Below, piece by piece: positions 50,111-62,490 of a stretch of 64,000 bases of DNA (within the stretch, counting starts at the first letter, position 1; the number at the start of each line of letters is the position of its first letter). A program made the position numbers and the translations under genes. Source of the stretch: Trichopria drosophilae (taxonomy: Eukaryota > Arthropoda > Insecta > Hymenoptera > Diapriidae); NCBI GenBank assembly GCA_030407085.1, contig CM059582.1, positions 21,837,001 to 21,901,000 on the forward strand. Reading direction: 5' to 3'. A model generated the notes under the pieces. It saw only the letters and a program-made list of their open reading frames with translations. It did no database searches and was not told the origin of the DNA.

Positions 50111-51660
50111 ATCCTTGATCCTCCGGCAATTGCATATCACATGAATCTTTCCTTCACCCAAGAAATCACCGAAATATCCGCAATTAGGAAATTCATCAGC
50201 TGAAATAAAAATAAAATTGAGAACGCAAAATACCTAACAACGACTAATTACCGTGGAAGAAAATGACACAAATTTTATTTTGCTTTATGAAATTTACTTA
50301 TTATATATATTTCATTACTTTTTCTTGTTTGGCGATTTTATTTTGAGGTTCGAGAGTAACTGAAAAAAAATTCTCGCTCATTTTAAAAATCAACAAACAT
50401 TTTGTACACAAAATGTGTAGAATAACTTTTGGCGCAAGTCTGTATACAATAAATTGTATATTTTTAATATACAATTTGTAATCAATTTTTTCATTTTCTG
50501 TCTGTGTACATTTTGCCTATTTGTAGGTTATTTTTATGCTTTGAAAATCATCAACGTGGTTAATTATCCTCCAAATATATATGTGAATATACATAATCCA
50601 CCATTTATTAGACGTAAGTATGAAATTCGTACCTTCAAAAGCCAAAAATAGACCAAAAAGGGGAAAAATGAAGTGTCTGATCAATCATTTTACTTTATTA
50701 TTTCTAGTGTAGCATTTTCAGAGTTTTTTTAATGTGTCTGAAATGTATACACTTAATAATAAACAAACAAACGAAGAAAACAGGCCGTGATAGAACTATG
50801 TGCCCCTTTCCGAAGCACTGAAAAAAGTGCCTACAAAATGTCTCCGACGTTTTTCCAAAAAAACAATTTTACTTCATTTTTCACCGATCGGACGTGCAGC
50901 ATATTTCAAATCATTACAAATAACAATTTGTCTTTTTCTGTAAGAAAGAATGAGTAAATCTAGACTTCATACAAGAATGTGCTTCCAAGAGAAGTTAGCA
51001 AAATATTAGTTTTAATTTTGTCAGTAACAGCGAAACTGGTTTAAAAAATGATAGTTTTTAAATAACACATCCCTAATTGAACAAGAACATTGCGTATAAC
51101 ATGTGTGCTCATTTCAAAAGTGCCAAATGAAGGTAACCTCAATTCGCTAACATCGAAGAATGTTTTTATAGGCCCCTGTTCAATATCGACCATTCAACGA
51201 ATATCTCGTTCTAAACCCGATAATTTCACATTTCAAAACAATGGAAAACTATACGAAAATGTTCGCATTGTTTTAAAAAATAAAGCACGTAGCATCATTT
51301 AATATGTATTAACCCATGAAATATCATACCTCAATTTCTTGCCCTTAACAAGGAAGTCTTTTGCACTTTTATATCCTAAAATTTAAAGGTTTCAGAGATT
51401 AGCCCATATACCAAAATAAAATGATAAGTATCAGAGGTTATTTATTGTAAAATTCATAATATTCAATGTATTTTTAATTCGACCTGCACTAAAGGTCTTT
51501 TCAGAGAATTGAATTTGGTCTCTTTGGCAAAAGAAAATTATCCTACAGTTTTTCAATAAATGTCGACGTTTCAGAACCTAAGGACTATAAGGAAGAAAAT
51601 AAATAAAAGCATTTTTGTCCGTGATATTGTAGGTACGATGTAAAACTTTTTGAACACCTA
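50111..51660. other. non-coding; right outer palindrome arm and an unexplained repeat
   Basis: At 50447-50492 the sequence is the inverse of 46395-46440 (AATTTATTACAAATTGTATA family), so the palindrome extends past the elements. At about 50490-50650 a frame resembles the one at about 63285-63440 at the protein level. Confidence 0.45.
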
Positions 51661-53223
51661 CCTTAGATTAGATTAGATTACGGATTTATTAGACATGGGT
51701 TTTAACTCACACATATTCACATTGTAATGTGGATTTATGAATTCACTTGGTCTGCCGACAAAAGGTATTGATAAACTTCTTCATATATTTAAACAAACAG
51801 CCTTAACATTAGGAGGTAAGGAATCCCATAGAGAAATGCTGGATACTCTGAAAGAGATTTGTAGAAATCTGTACGAAAATGAGGTATGATGAATCTTGAT
51901 ATGGATATGAGGCGATTTGATCGACGAACCTCACCAGAAATTAATGGGAAAAGGTCGATGAGATATGGTGGTCTTGATAACGTGAATAACGAATATAGTT
52001 GACAGAAATGAAAGTATTTTCTACGTGATTTCACAGAGAGCCATTTCGACATTCAGTAGAGTGTAATATGCTCCACCACGTCTAACATTGTAAATGTACC
52101 TCAGACAAGAATGTAATATTTTTGTTAGTTTTGCATTTAAATAGCCGGAGACATCAATGTACACTGAGCAAAAATAACCAAAGAAAGGTAAAATGAGAGC
52201 AGAAATCAATTGTAATTTGATATTCGGCGGAAGTGAATGTCTTTTGAATTTGAGTCGATATAAAGTACCATAAACTTTTCTGGAGATCGAGACATGCTCA
52301 TTCCATGATAAATCATTAGATATAATAACTCCCAAATTTTTTATTTCATTTTGATATTGAATACGAATATTATTGACAATTATACTTGGGACGTAGTGGC
52401 TGTTTACATTCTTGATTTCTTGGCTGCTACCTAGAATGATTACCTGTGTCTTTGACGTACTTATTTCGAGACCAACATGGGATGGTCAATTGTGGATGTG
52501 GATAAGAGCGTTATTAATAAAATTGACAGTCTGTAGCAGGTTACATGGAAAGCAAAATACAAATATCTGTAGGCCATCGGCAAATAAAGCAAATTTGATG
52601 TTCAATTGATTTAGTAATTTTGCGAGAGAGTTTATAAAAATGAGAAATAATATGGGACCAGGAGAAGAGCCTTGCGGGATACCCGATGTCGTGTTCATAA
52701 TTTCGGTGGGTATATCTGTATCCGGGATACATTGATGACTGCCGAACAAATATAATGCGAGAAATGTGATGACACCATTCGAAAATCCTAAATTCCTAAC
52801 AACGATTAAGACAATTTTATCATCGACACTATCATAAGCTTTACTGATGTCGAAAAGCACTTGTATCGTTACCATCCCTTTATTTATTCCCGATCTAATT
52901 TTATCCATAATATGCAAGAGGGCGGTTTGTGTGCTGTGACTCTTCCCATAACTTGATTGTACTGAGTTAATTAAGTGATTATTCTCTAAAAATGTTTTTG
53001 TTTCGTAAATAAGAAATCAAACATTTTCGCAAACTCTGATATAGTCTAGCAATAATCGGATATTATTAGGAATAGGAATAAGGATATTATTATAGATTCC
53101 ACATTGTATGTGGTTAAATAATATTTTTAGCTGCAAAATTTCAACTTGCAGATGCCATTTCGAAGTCGCCGATTTGTATTTGAAAAAAAGCACAACGGGG
53201 AAATAAAGAGCATAGCAAAACAT
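51661..53223 (-). mobile_element. 5'-truncated non-LTR retrotransposon with (TAATC)n tail
   Basis: Read on the minus strand from 53223: decayed RT start with NNIRLLLDYIRVCENV, a frame break, then ENNHLINSVQSSYGKSHST, VLFDISKAYDSV (first catalytic Asp), SGIPQGSSPGPILF, and FALFADGLQIF where FADD has become FADG (52573-52575). The conserved region GVIISNDLSWNEHV follows (52021-52335). The C-terminal part at 51789-52052 contains PPYLIDLFPLISGEVRRSN. The 3' end reads AATAAATCCG plus three to four TAATC repeats. The 5' half (ORF1, endonuclease) is absent. Dead by frameshift and active-site loss. Confidence 0.85.
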
Positions 53224-53269
53224 TTTGCAATGGTCAGTAGTTAGCCTTTTTAGTGTAAAAAAAACGAGA

Positions 53270-53510
53270 TTCTTGTGAATAAAACCTCAAAAAAATCTGC
53301 ATTTAAACAAAATAATTATGATGAATTTTTACATTGAAATCACCAGCAAATTCTGATCAGGATCTGATCAAGGGATTCGAAAAAGGAAGTCCGAAACTAT
53401 CGATCATGACTTATGTCAATTTTTAACGGCGCTTAGAACAAAAGTTACAGTGCTGAAAATTTCGTGTAAATTTCGGATTTTCTTGACAAAGAGGATTAAT
53501 ATGATACACA
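53270..53510. repeat. degenerate solo end of the A/B element
   Basis: It reads AGAACAAAAGTTACAGTGCT ... TTCTTGACAAAGAGGATTAA, matching with many changes the right end of elements A and B (GGAACAAAAAGTTACATCGC ... GGGACGAAAAAGGCGTTAA). Short and degraded. Confidence 0.4.
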
Positions 53511-54786
53511 ATTTTCGAGGATCATGTACTAATGAGAAAGATTTTTCTATGTATATGGTTCTCAATCGCCACCTATTGTTACATTCTTATACATGTAATG
53601 TTATTATAACTTTACTATATAACGAGGGTTGAACACTATAAATTTCTTAGTCGGCTTAGACGAAATTAATTTCTGCTGTTTATGATAGGGTCGCCATCTT
53701 GAATTGTATGTCTTTGATTTTGAAGTCTCATTAAATATCAAAGGTATCAAACTGACGAACGTCCTCTGAATGTGACATCGGTGTTGCTATCATACTAAGC
53801 AGACGGATATTCAGAACTTCGCTTACGGTTTCCTTAAGGTCGGTAGCACTTTTGCTCTCTTTGAAATTCAAGAAACTTCCTCGCCTATGTGCATTCTCGT
53901 TAAATGTTTATTTTACACAAAAAGGAGAAGATGGATAATGAGATTCGGCTGAGAACTCCGCTGAACCGTTAAATCGAAAAACGCTAATGCCGTTCGCGCG
54001 AGTTTGTCCTTAATTACCTTCCTATAATGCAGAATAAAACTGGAGAAAATGGCATCGAGTTCTTTTAAATTCACTTAGAAATTGCATAGCATTGCCTCAG
54101 ATTTCATGGTAAAGTAACTTGAGACTTTCGAATTGGAATTTTGTAATAATGATGACGGCTGTTGCGTTAATGATTGATTAGAATTGATATTTTTTGCTCA
54201 TTGAATTTTATAGATCGTTTACTAAGAACTGGACATGATTAGTTGAAACTATCTCTAGGGGATACAACTGACATCCTTTTTTCTTTCTTGAAGTTCTGTC
54301 TTTTTCTATAGTCTGTTGTGTCTATGTCGTGAATTTTGCGTCAGATTTAATTTTCGATTTTATTCACTTATTTTAATCATACTTATAATGGTTTAAGTTG
54401 TTTGCCATATTCTTTCTACTTGAAAATTGTTCCATTGGCGATTTTGTTTATATTTCTTGACTTTTTATCTTATCTGAGTCATTCTTCAATATTCATTTTG
54501 CTTTTATAAATCAGTTTTATCCTTCATGATGTTCTTTTGCTGTTCCCTTACTGCTCCTGCTACGATTTGCATACAAAATTTCATTTTCATAGGTTTCATA
54601 TAATTAAAAGAAAATATTAATTTACATACCATAAACTATGCAAAATTGTATTCTTATGAATTTATCATGATAATCTCCAATTTATAAGTCCGTTTTCGTG
54701 CTAGATAACAATAGATTCAAAATGGTTCATTTTTATTTATTCCTACTGTTAAAATGCTACCGTTAAAAGTATTTTCAATTTCAGTA
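53511..54786. other. non-coding stretch
   Basis: No gene or resolved repeat. Confidence 0.4.
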
Positions 54787-55015
54787 CAGTAGAGTCCTGG
54801 TATATTTGCGACTCGCTATATTTACGTCCCAGCATATTTGCCCAGTTCCGTCTCGCTATATTTGTCTGTCGCCGCTCCCTTTTTCCCCCACCTTACGCGC
54901 TGGGCCTGCTGTAGCGTCACGAACGTAACGCGACTGAGGAGAGTGGGGGAAGTGGCGCTCCCCTTCTTTTGACAAATATAAAGAGATAGGAGGGAAAGAT
55001 ACCGGGACTCTACTG
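54787..55015. mobile_element. pogo-like MITE, family 1 copy c
   Basis: A 229-bp element; left TA at 54785-54786, right flank GA, so the right duplication is mutated. Left end CAGTAGAGTCCTGGTATA; right end TACCGGGACTCTACTG. Interior close to copy b. Confidence 0.85.
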
Positions 55016-56350
55016 GATATGGGACGTTTTGTGCAAATGGGTGACTTTTTTTTGACAAAATCGTTTGAAGAAATTTAACAACTTTAACCACTAAACCCCA
55101 TAAAAATGATGATTCACGTTTGCTATAGTTGAACACAAACAGGCAATATATATATAAGTAAAATAAGTGTTTTATCTAGTTTTATTTGTCTGATTGAATA
55201 TTTGTAAATCCTTCATCGAGAAGATAATAAGTTTGAACATTTACGCAAAACAATTTAGTAAAATTGCATTTCTGTGTCAAAGAATTCAGTTATTTGCATC
55301 TGAATTTCCTTAAATTTCCCGTAACTTAACTAAATTGTAACTGGAATTTCAAGCTTGAAAGCTTCTCTGAGAATTACCTCGAAATTTTCTCTCAGAGCAG
55401 GTAATTGCACACGCAGATATTTTTTCCATTAAAAACCGAGGTAGCTTTTGACATAACGATTCTAGGATACAAATGCGTTAGTATTTATTTATTGATGCAT
55501 AATTAAGTAAGTAAGGCATAACTTAGGATAAAATACCACCGATTTTCAATCAATCACGTCACCAAAAATCTCGGTTCCACAAATCAGTGTAAATTTATGT
55601 TCTACCTGGATCAATCCTTTTTCCGCGCCATTTATTTCTTCGGATATTTGGCAAAAGCTTCAATACTTTCTTCGCTTATGTTTCCTTCCGTGTTTTCTCC
55701 TTCTTGTTCTCATGTTGCTGTATAATTCAGAGCTCTGACATCCGAGATTTAACTTCCTTCAAAGCTTTCAGCGAAAGTGCAACCCTTTGAGAATATAAAG
55801 TAACCGAGGATAGTTTAACGCAATTTCAACCTAACCTGATCATTACCGGTGTTGTGCGGAGTGCGTTTGAGAATTATGTAGATGGACCCCAGTACGGTGT
55901 AATTACAACAAGGTTAATGCATTTTTTGCTGAATTGTTCATTTTAGAATTAAAATTATGTAGAGGATTTTAATTTTTCGAGATGAGAGGGATTTTACCAA
56001 ACATGCGATTAAAGTATTAATTTTATGCAACTTTAATTTTGAACAGTTTCTTTATTACACTATCTTTTAAGAGATATGCCTAAGAATTGCAATTTTTAAA
56101 AATTAATAATCTGCTTTACTATGGAATTTTTTATCAGACAACAATATTGCCTGCAAAATTCGATCGCTGATCTCATTTTTCTTAAAGTGTAAGATATATA
56201 TCCACAGTGAAATATATTTTATGTCGGTGAAACTTGCGAAAACATTGATCCGATTGCGATTTTTGTTGGGTTATTCATTTACATTTTCCGTTTCCAAAAT
56301 ATAGAGATTTAAAAACCCCATGGGGGGGTGAACATCCCAGTGAGACAGTA
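55016..56350. other. non-coding stretch
   Basis: No gene or resolved repeat. Confidence 0.4.
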
Positions 56351-56628
56351 CAGTTGAACCTTTACCAAATACTCCGTTTTTTAATATTTCCGTTTTCGAA
56401 TATGCAGATGTTTCCGTTAACGAATAATTTCCACGACGTCAGTATCCCCACTTCAAGCCCCTTTAGATGTTTTGACGATATCAGGCATGTGGGTCGGTAG
56501 AACACAGGTTCCTACGAACGAGACGAAGTTGGAGGTGGGGAGTCGATATTTGCTCCTCAAATATTCGTTACTGGAAATTGAAATGCCTTGAGTGGCTCTG
56601 ACCGTATTCGTTAACGGATGTTCGACTG
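56351..56628. mobile_element. pogo-like MITE, family 5
   Basis: A 278-bp element bounded by TA at 56349-56350 and 56629-56630. Left end CAGTTGAACCTTTACCAAAT; right end inverse-related (CGTTAACGGATGTTCGACTG). Inner words TTTCCGTTAACGAAT and ATTCGTTACTGGAAAT pair further. Confidence 0.75.
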
Positions 56629-58214
56629 TAGAAATTCGTGTGCAAAAATCAAATTGTTTTATTCATCCACATCAGAGAGTTTTATATGTGTACAAAAATA
56701 ATAGAAAATTTTACAATTTGATTAATTTTCTCAGAATCTGATGGTCGAATTAAAAACCATTAAATCTGCACATTGTTCAGCAGGACATTCTCAATACGTT
56801 TATATATTTATTAATTCGTTTTTCGAATTTTGATTTATTTAGCTAAAGGGTTTTTGCATCCGGACACACAATTGGCAGATTAATATTGATCAACCAAACG
56901 TTTCTGCTGATGCATCAAATTCTCCAAATCGTTTCTCCACGTTTATATCATCCACGTTAGGAACGCCTCCTTTTTTTTTTAATCCGATGATTCTTTCTCG
57001 AAGCAAACAGGGATTTCCCATCCCATTCTGTTGCTAAAAGTCCTTCCCTTTCCCATGTTGCATCTACCTCTCGCATCTGCAATATGCAAATCTTCCAATC
57101 GCCGTCATCCAATCCTTTCGGCAGCGCAGAATGAAGACTTATCGTAGTCCGTATTACATACAGGGGCGTATTCGCGACCGCATTGCACGCAATATGCTGG
57201 AAGTAGCGAAGCAGATAAAAGCTGCCGATTGTGAGTTATATTCAAAAGAGTCGAGTCACGGAGAAGAGAAGTACGCATCGTCCGTTTTCGCGTATTGATA
57301 CGGATGATAGTCGATGCCGCGCGGCAATCCCTCCGGGACCTATAGAATTCAGCCACCCGTTGCATTACGGTGAAATATCTGCCATTATCTTGATTTGTAC
57401 CAACATGCCCATCCGACCCAAAATACGGTTGAGTGTCCACCCGCGACCCGCCGCGATTTTGTCCTCATTAATTTTTTAAAAGGATGGATTAGCCGGCGTT
57501 ACGCTGCAGACGGGCCAGCGGTAGCGTGGTGCAAAATTGCTGGTGATGAATCTCCTTGTCTTTTTTTCTGGGTGTATGCGGGAAAGGGAGAAATCGATCA
57601 CTTTTACTGCCGGAGGATACGGATTAATTTTATTGCCCTGATATCGGTGTGGTCTTAGTCCTTAATTCATTATGGATGAGTAGGACAGGATCTAGGGGTA
57701 ATCGGAGTGGCGGTTCCCCAGATCGTAAAAAGATTGAACCGTTGACAAAGTATCCTTTTTATTGTTTGCGACTTTAGGTGGGAATTTATGGTAGCCTTTG
57801 ACGTGCATTAATATCGAATATTGGATAGTGGGTGAAATTGGTTTTGCATTTGTCGACGTTCTTTGTTCTGCGTCGCAAAGTTTTGGTCAAGTTTTAAAGG
57901 AGAGACAAAGCCTTAACTCTCGATATATAAAAAATTGTTCATTTTCTTTACTTTGTGCCCATGTGCGGGGTCCTTTATGGGTGGAAAAACTTATTGTGAA
58001 ATATTTGAAGTATCTAATTTTGAAGTCAATTTATAAACTATTAAAGTGTCACTCTGATCGGAGAAACGGCTTCGACAGGATCTGTATAATACAAGGAACT
58101 CGTACGGAGGTCGCCTGGAACTTGTTGATTTTTATGGGAGCTTCATTTTCAACTACCATTAAGGTCTCATGGAGCTCCAGTGAAGCCAGTTCTTTGAAAA
58201 TTATAAAAAATATT
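56629..58214. other. non-coding; GC-richer island at about 56880-57660
   Basis: The island has frames of up to 111 codons on both strands, unrecognised. A 61-codon minus frame next to the mariner (58049-58234) is also unrecognised. Confidence 0.35.
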
Positions 58215-59253
58215 TTATTCAAAATAGTCTCCATTGGAATTTATACATTTTCCCCACCTATTCGGAACGTTACGAATGTCACGAACCAAAAAAGTTCTTC
58301 CTTTGAAGCGAACCAGTTATCTAGACATTTTCGTACATTTTCATACGAATCGAAGTGTTGTTCAGCGAATGCATGTCCCAATGATGCGAACAGATGGTAA
58401 TCGGACGGAGCCAAGTCTGGAGAGTAAGCCGCATGCGCTAGTATTTCCCAATTGAATGCCTCGATTGTATCCATCGTCCATTTTGCTGTATGTGAGGGGG
58501 CATTATAATGAAGCAAAACTGCTTTATGTTGTCTTTTTGCATATTTCGATCGTTTTTTACGTATTGATCGATTAAAATCCACCATTTGTTGTTGGTAGCG
58601 ATCAGTATTAATAGTTTCACCAGGTTTTAGTAGCTCATAATAGATAACGCACCTTTGATCCCACCAAACACAGAGCATTGTCTTCTTTCCAAAGCGATTT
58701 GGTCTTGCAGTGGAAGTTGATGGTTCGCCTGGATTCATCCATGATTTACGACGATTAGGATATTGAAAATATATCCACTTTTCATCACCTGTCACTACTC
58801 GATGAAGAAATGATTTTCTTTCATATCTGACGAGCAGCATTTGACAAGTGGTTTTTCGATTTTCTTGCTGTCTTTCATTCAATTCATGTAGGACCCAAGT
58901 CCCCACTTTCTGAATTTTTCCCATAGCTTTCAGACGAGGAGATACTGCTTTATGAGTGATATTCAATTGTTCAGAAAGTTGTTGTTGAGTTTGAGTATCG
59001 TCTTCATCCAGTAGGGGTTTCAAGTCTTTGTCTTCAAAGTTTTTTGGTGGTTTACCCAGCTCCTCATTTCTAACGTCAGCATAACCACTTTTAAATTTTT
59101 GTAACCACTCGAAGAACTGAGTTTTGCCAAGAGCATGTTCATCGTATGCTTCAACACGCATTCTATGCGATTCTGCAGCAGTTTTTTTTTCAAATGATAG
59201 CAGAAAACCAATGCTATTCGCAAATCATAGTTCGTAGGTACAAAACTCGACAC
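58215..59253 (-). pseudogene. mariner transposase pseudogene (DD34D family)
   Basis: Start ATG at 59253, stop at 58215-58217, giving the family length of about 345 codons. N-terminal HTH region intact in parts (QTQQQLSEQLNITHKAV). Two frameshifts: in the T9 run at 59182-59190 (after HLKK) and in the A6 run at 58288-58293 (before RWGKC near the C-terminus). The catalytic triad is TGDEKWI (Asp present), HYNAPSH in place of HDNAPSH (Tyr codon 58505-58507) and SDYHLF (Asp present), with 34 residues between the second and third positions. The second acidic residue is lost, so the protein would be inactive even without the frameshifts. In life these enzymes cut and paste the element at TA sites in the nucleus. 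Confidence 0.95.
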
Positions 59254-59423
59254 GTCTGAGGTTATAGAAAGGTATACCGGTGTACGTAACTTAGGTTATT
59301 GTGTGTTGTCAAACTTAGTTCAGCTGTTAGAGGAAGCAGATGGCGCTGTAAAAGCGGTCTTACGCTCAAAACGGATATCGAGTACCATTTATAGGGAAAT
59401 TCCGGTTTCATACTTCTACACCG
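59254..59423 (-). mobile_element. 5' non-coding part and candidate TIR of the mariner
   Basis: Read on the minus strand, 59423 begins GGTGTAGAAGTATGAAACCG, a typical mariner-like terminus upstream of the transposase. I found no matching inverted copy left of 58215, so the 3' TIR is probably deleted. Confidence 0.5.
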
Positions 59424-59549
59424 ATTTTTCGAAATACTGTGAAGGTCCATTCTAACGCGCGGAAGCTCTCTGGGACCTCACCACAAGATTGTCAATGGAA
59501 AAAATGAATTTGATTTGACTCTACATGTACATACCGTAGACATTATTTA

Positions 59550-60936
59550 TAAATATTTTTATTATTACTTTTAAAAATGAAAAGTTTAGACATAACAACA
59601 CACGAACTTCGATGGTTTTCCTCTTATCTTCTTGGTCGTCAACAAACGGTATATGACAATGAATTTACACTTTCAAGCTGGAGAAAACTCTTTGCCGGTG
59701 TCCCTCAAGGTTCAGTTTTGGGACCTTTACTTTTCTCAATCCTTATTAATGATGGCTCACGCGTTTTAACTCTCACCTCGCACTTACTGTATCCGACGAT
59801 CTACAAATCATGATCCAATGATACCCTTCGGAATTGGTAGCTTCAATTGAAAAAGTCAACCACAACATACGGGCAATTTCAAAATACGTCAAAGAACTAG
59901 GTCTAACTATAAACCCATCTAAAACAAAAGCCATCATACTGGGGTCACCAAAATCCATTTCAAAAACTAGTGATTTAAATACCCCTAATTAGAAATTGAG
60001 GGTACTGTGATACACTTTGTCAAAGAGGTACGTGATCTTGGTTTAAGAATAGATCAAACTTTGACGTGGAATGGGCTCGCAAGCGACGTCTCTCGTAGCA
60101 TAAACTACTCATTATATAGATTAAGGTACAAGAGCCTAATGTCTTTCGAATTAAGGAAGAAACTGGTGACTGTCCTGGTCTTACCGCACTTAGACTACTG
60201 TTGTGTTGCCTACTGCGACATTTCCAAGAGTGAGAGAAATAAGTTGCAAAGACTTCGTAACTCGTGCATCAGATTCATCTTTAACCTGAGACGCGATGTC
60301 AGCATCTCACCATATCGTCGCATGATGGGATGGCTTCCTCTCAAATATCGACATCTCTACTTCAGGGGCTCATTAACCTATACCATTTTTTCCAACAAGA
60401 ATCGAGATTATCTATTTGCTTTATTCCATCTCAGACTTGAATCTCAGTTAAGATCAACCAGAGTCACGTCATAATCGTTAATAGTCCCTTATGCAAGAAC
60501 GGCCAAATTCCAAAATTCTTTTTTAATTAAGGCATCCAGACTCTGGAATACACTCCCTGCCGAAATAAAAAGTGCCGAAAACGTCATAAGGTTGAAGTTC
60601 CTTCTTCACGAAGACTTTCATTCTTTCGAAAATATTAATAATGAGAGATCCTACCTTCAAATCCTGTCATAGATTACATTAAAACATTACTCATCCGACG
60701 GAAGTTTAATACTTTATCTTTCTTATACTATTTTTAGTTGGACTTATTGTTATTATTGATATTACTTTACTTTATTAAATGTCAATCGTGAGCTTAATTT
60801 TCATTCGTGAAAAATCTACTTATTATTGTAAATAAATAAATATTTTTAAGAAAATGTATGTGGCCTAAAGGTAACGCAGCGTTATACTGCTACCAAGGTT
60901 TAATAAATTTATTGATATTCATATTCATATTCATCA
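59550..60936 (+). mobile_element. 5'-truncated non-LTR retrotransposon with (ATTCAT)n tail
   Basis: Starts in the RT palm: HELRWFSSYLLGRQQTV, GVPQGSVLGPLLFSILIND, then a one-base loss shifts the YADD site (the other frame reads VSDDLQI near 59790). After it, KELGLTINPSKTK in a second frame, then the long frame 60007-60474 with VRDLGLRIDQTLTWN, LPHLDYCCVAYCD, RNSCIRFIFNLRRDVSISPYR and GWLPLKYRHLYF. Past a further stop, ASRLWNTLPAEIKSAENV (near 60530-60590) completes the C-terminus. The tail is AATAAATTTATTG plus ATTCAT repeats (60911-60936). Same broad family as 51661-53223. Not functional. Confidence 0.85.
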
Positions 60937-62039
60937 ACACATACTATATTACTATTGTCCTAAATTGGAATATTTATAGATGTCGTACATGAAAGTGTAA
61001 TTGCCTCTTTTTTTTTAAATTCTATTATACTAAACGCTTATGAAATATACGCAAATACTCTACTATGAATTTTCCTACATTATCAACTATATTCATTCAC
61101 TGCTCAGAGCCATACGCTACACATGTATATGCATTCAACGGAAAGCTTGATGCACCACCAATCGACGGGTGTTCGAAACTGATAGACACTACACTCTCGA
61201 GCGCCGTCCATCGGCTGGCGTTTGAAACGGATAGAATCTTTCGAGCGACAGTTCAAGATGGCCGTGTAAACAAAAGAACTCTATATTCGGAAGTAATTTT
61301 GCAGTCGAATTGTGCCTACTCCTGCACACATGCCATTATTTAGATAAAATAAAATGATAACATAAGACGCGTTTGTGTAAATGATTGTCATGATTTTTTA
61401 TTTTGTTCGAGATACTAACCCAATATCAAATTTCAAAATATTCATGTTTGGCGTATTATATTACATGGAAACCCAATAAACCAGAAAGTATACGGAATCG
61501 ATATTTTGCATTCTGTTTCTTTCTAGTGGCGTATTGATTATCCGAGATTCTTATTCGAATTCATACTATTTGTTGCGGCTTAGAACAGTTCTTTAAATTC
61601 CATCAATTTAATCGAAGAATTAATTATATCGTTTTCCGTATTTCATAATTCTTGTTTTAGAGTTTTGAGTTCAATCATTCGATAATCCAAACTAATCGTA
61701 CGCAGATTTTTCGTATACTTTTTGGTTTGTTGGGAAGGGCATTGATCAAAATTCTTGAGAGCATTAGAAGTAAATACAAGGAAGCACATCGATTTTCGAT
61801 CAGTTATTAGAATACTTTTACAAATCATTTCTCTTCATGTCATTTTATGAACTGCCATTTATCTACATACACATATATAATATATCAGTGAAACTCACTA
61901 TTATCAATATCAGTATCGCAACATGAATTCGTAATCCGGAATACAGTGCGGTCTTTATAACGGATCTCTCACGGAGCTTCTGTGAGAAATATCGGAGCTC
62001 TAACCGAATTAAAATGAAGTTCCGCAGGACCTTACCGAC
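60937..62039. other. non-coding stretch
   Basis: AT-rich; no supported gene or repeat. Confidence 0.4.
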
Positions 62040-62490
62040 GGAACTGAAATTGAACTCCGGTGGTGCTCTACAGCAGCTTTGTGTTATATGGAACTCCTAC
62101 AATACTCGTAAAGAGCAATTGCGCGAGCTCCCAGGAAGCTTCTGGAATTTAACTCCAATCGAGCTCTAAAGCAGCTTTGTCTTATATGGTTGTTACCCAG
62201 TAGAATTGGCTCGATTTGGCCCCAATAGAAACAAGGCCCGAGCCGGGATACAGACGGATTAACCCGATAAAAAATTCGATCCGGGTTCTGGCTGGAATCC
62301 AGACGGGCTAGTCCGATCCCTTCGAATTCTGAATACAACGAGGGTAACCTGGATAGGATCATAGCCCGGTCAGTATCTCAAATCTGGCCGGGCTGAAGTC
62401 GGGTAAGTGGGACAAGCCCGGCCGAATCCCGGATATAACCAGGGTAACCCGAATTGATTCTGGTCAGAGCCCAGTTGCGATTTCTAGGTG
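62040..62490. repeat. degenerate repeat region with roughly 100-bp periodicity
   Basis: CAGCAGCTTTGTGTTATATGG-like words recur about 98 bp apart (62053-62090 and 62151-62189). AGGGTAACCTGGAT at about 62341 is echoed by AGGGTAACCCGAAT at about 62441. GC-rich words of the CCCGG/CCGGG type are scattered. Read only by eye, so the number of units is uncertain. Confidence 0.35.

Noticed and set aside
58049..58234. 61-codon minus frame beside the mariner
   Set aside because: No recognised family, and part of it overlaps the transposase end in another frame.
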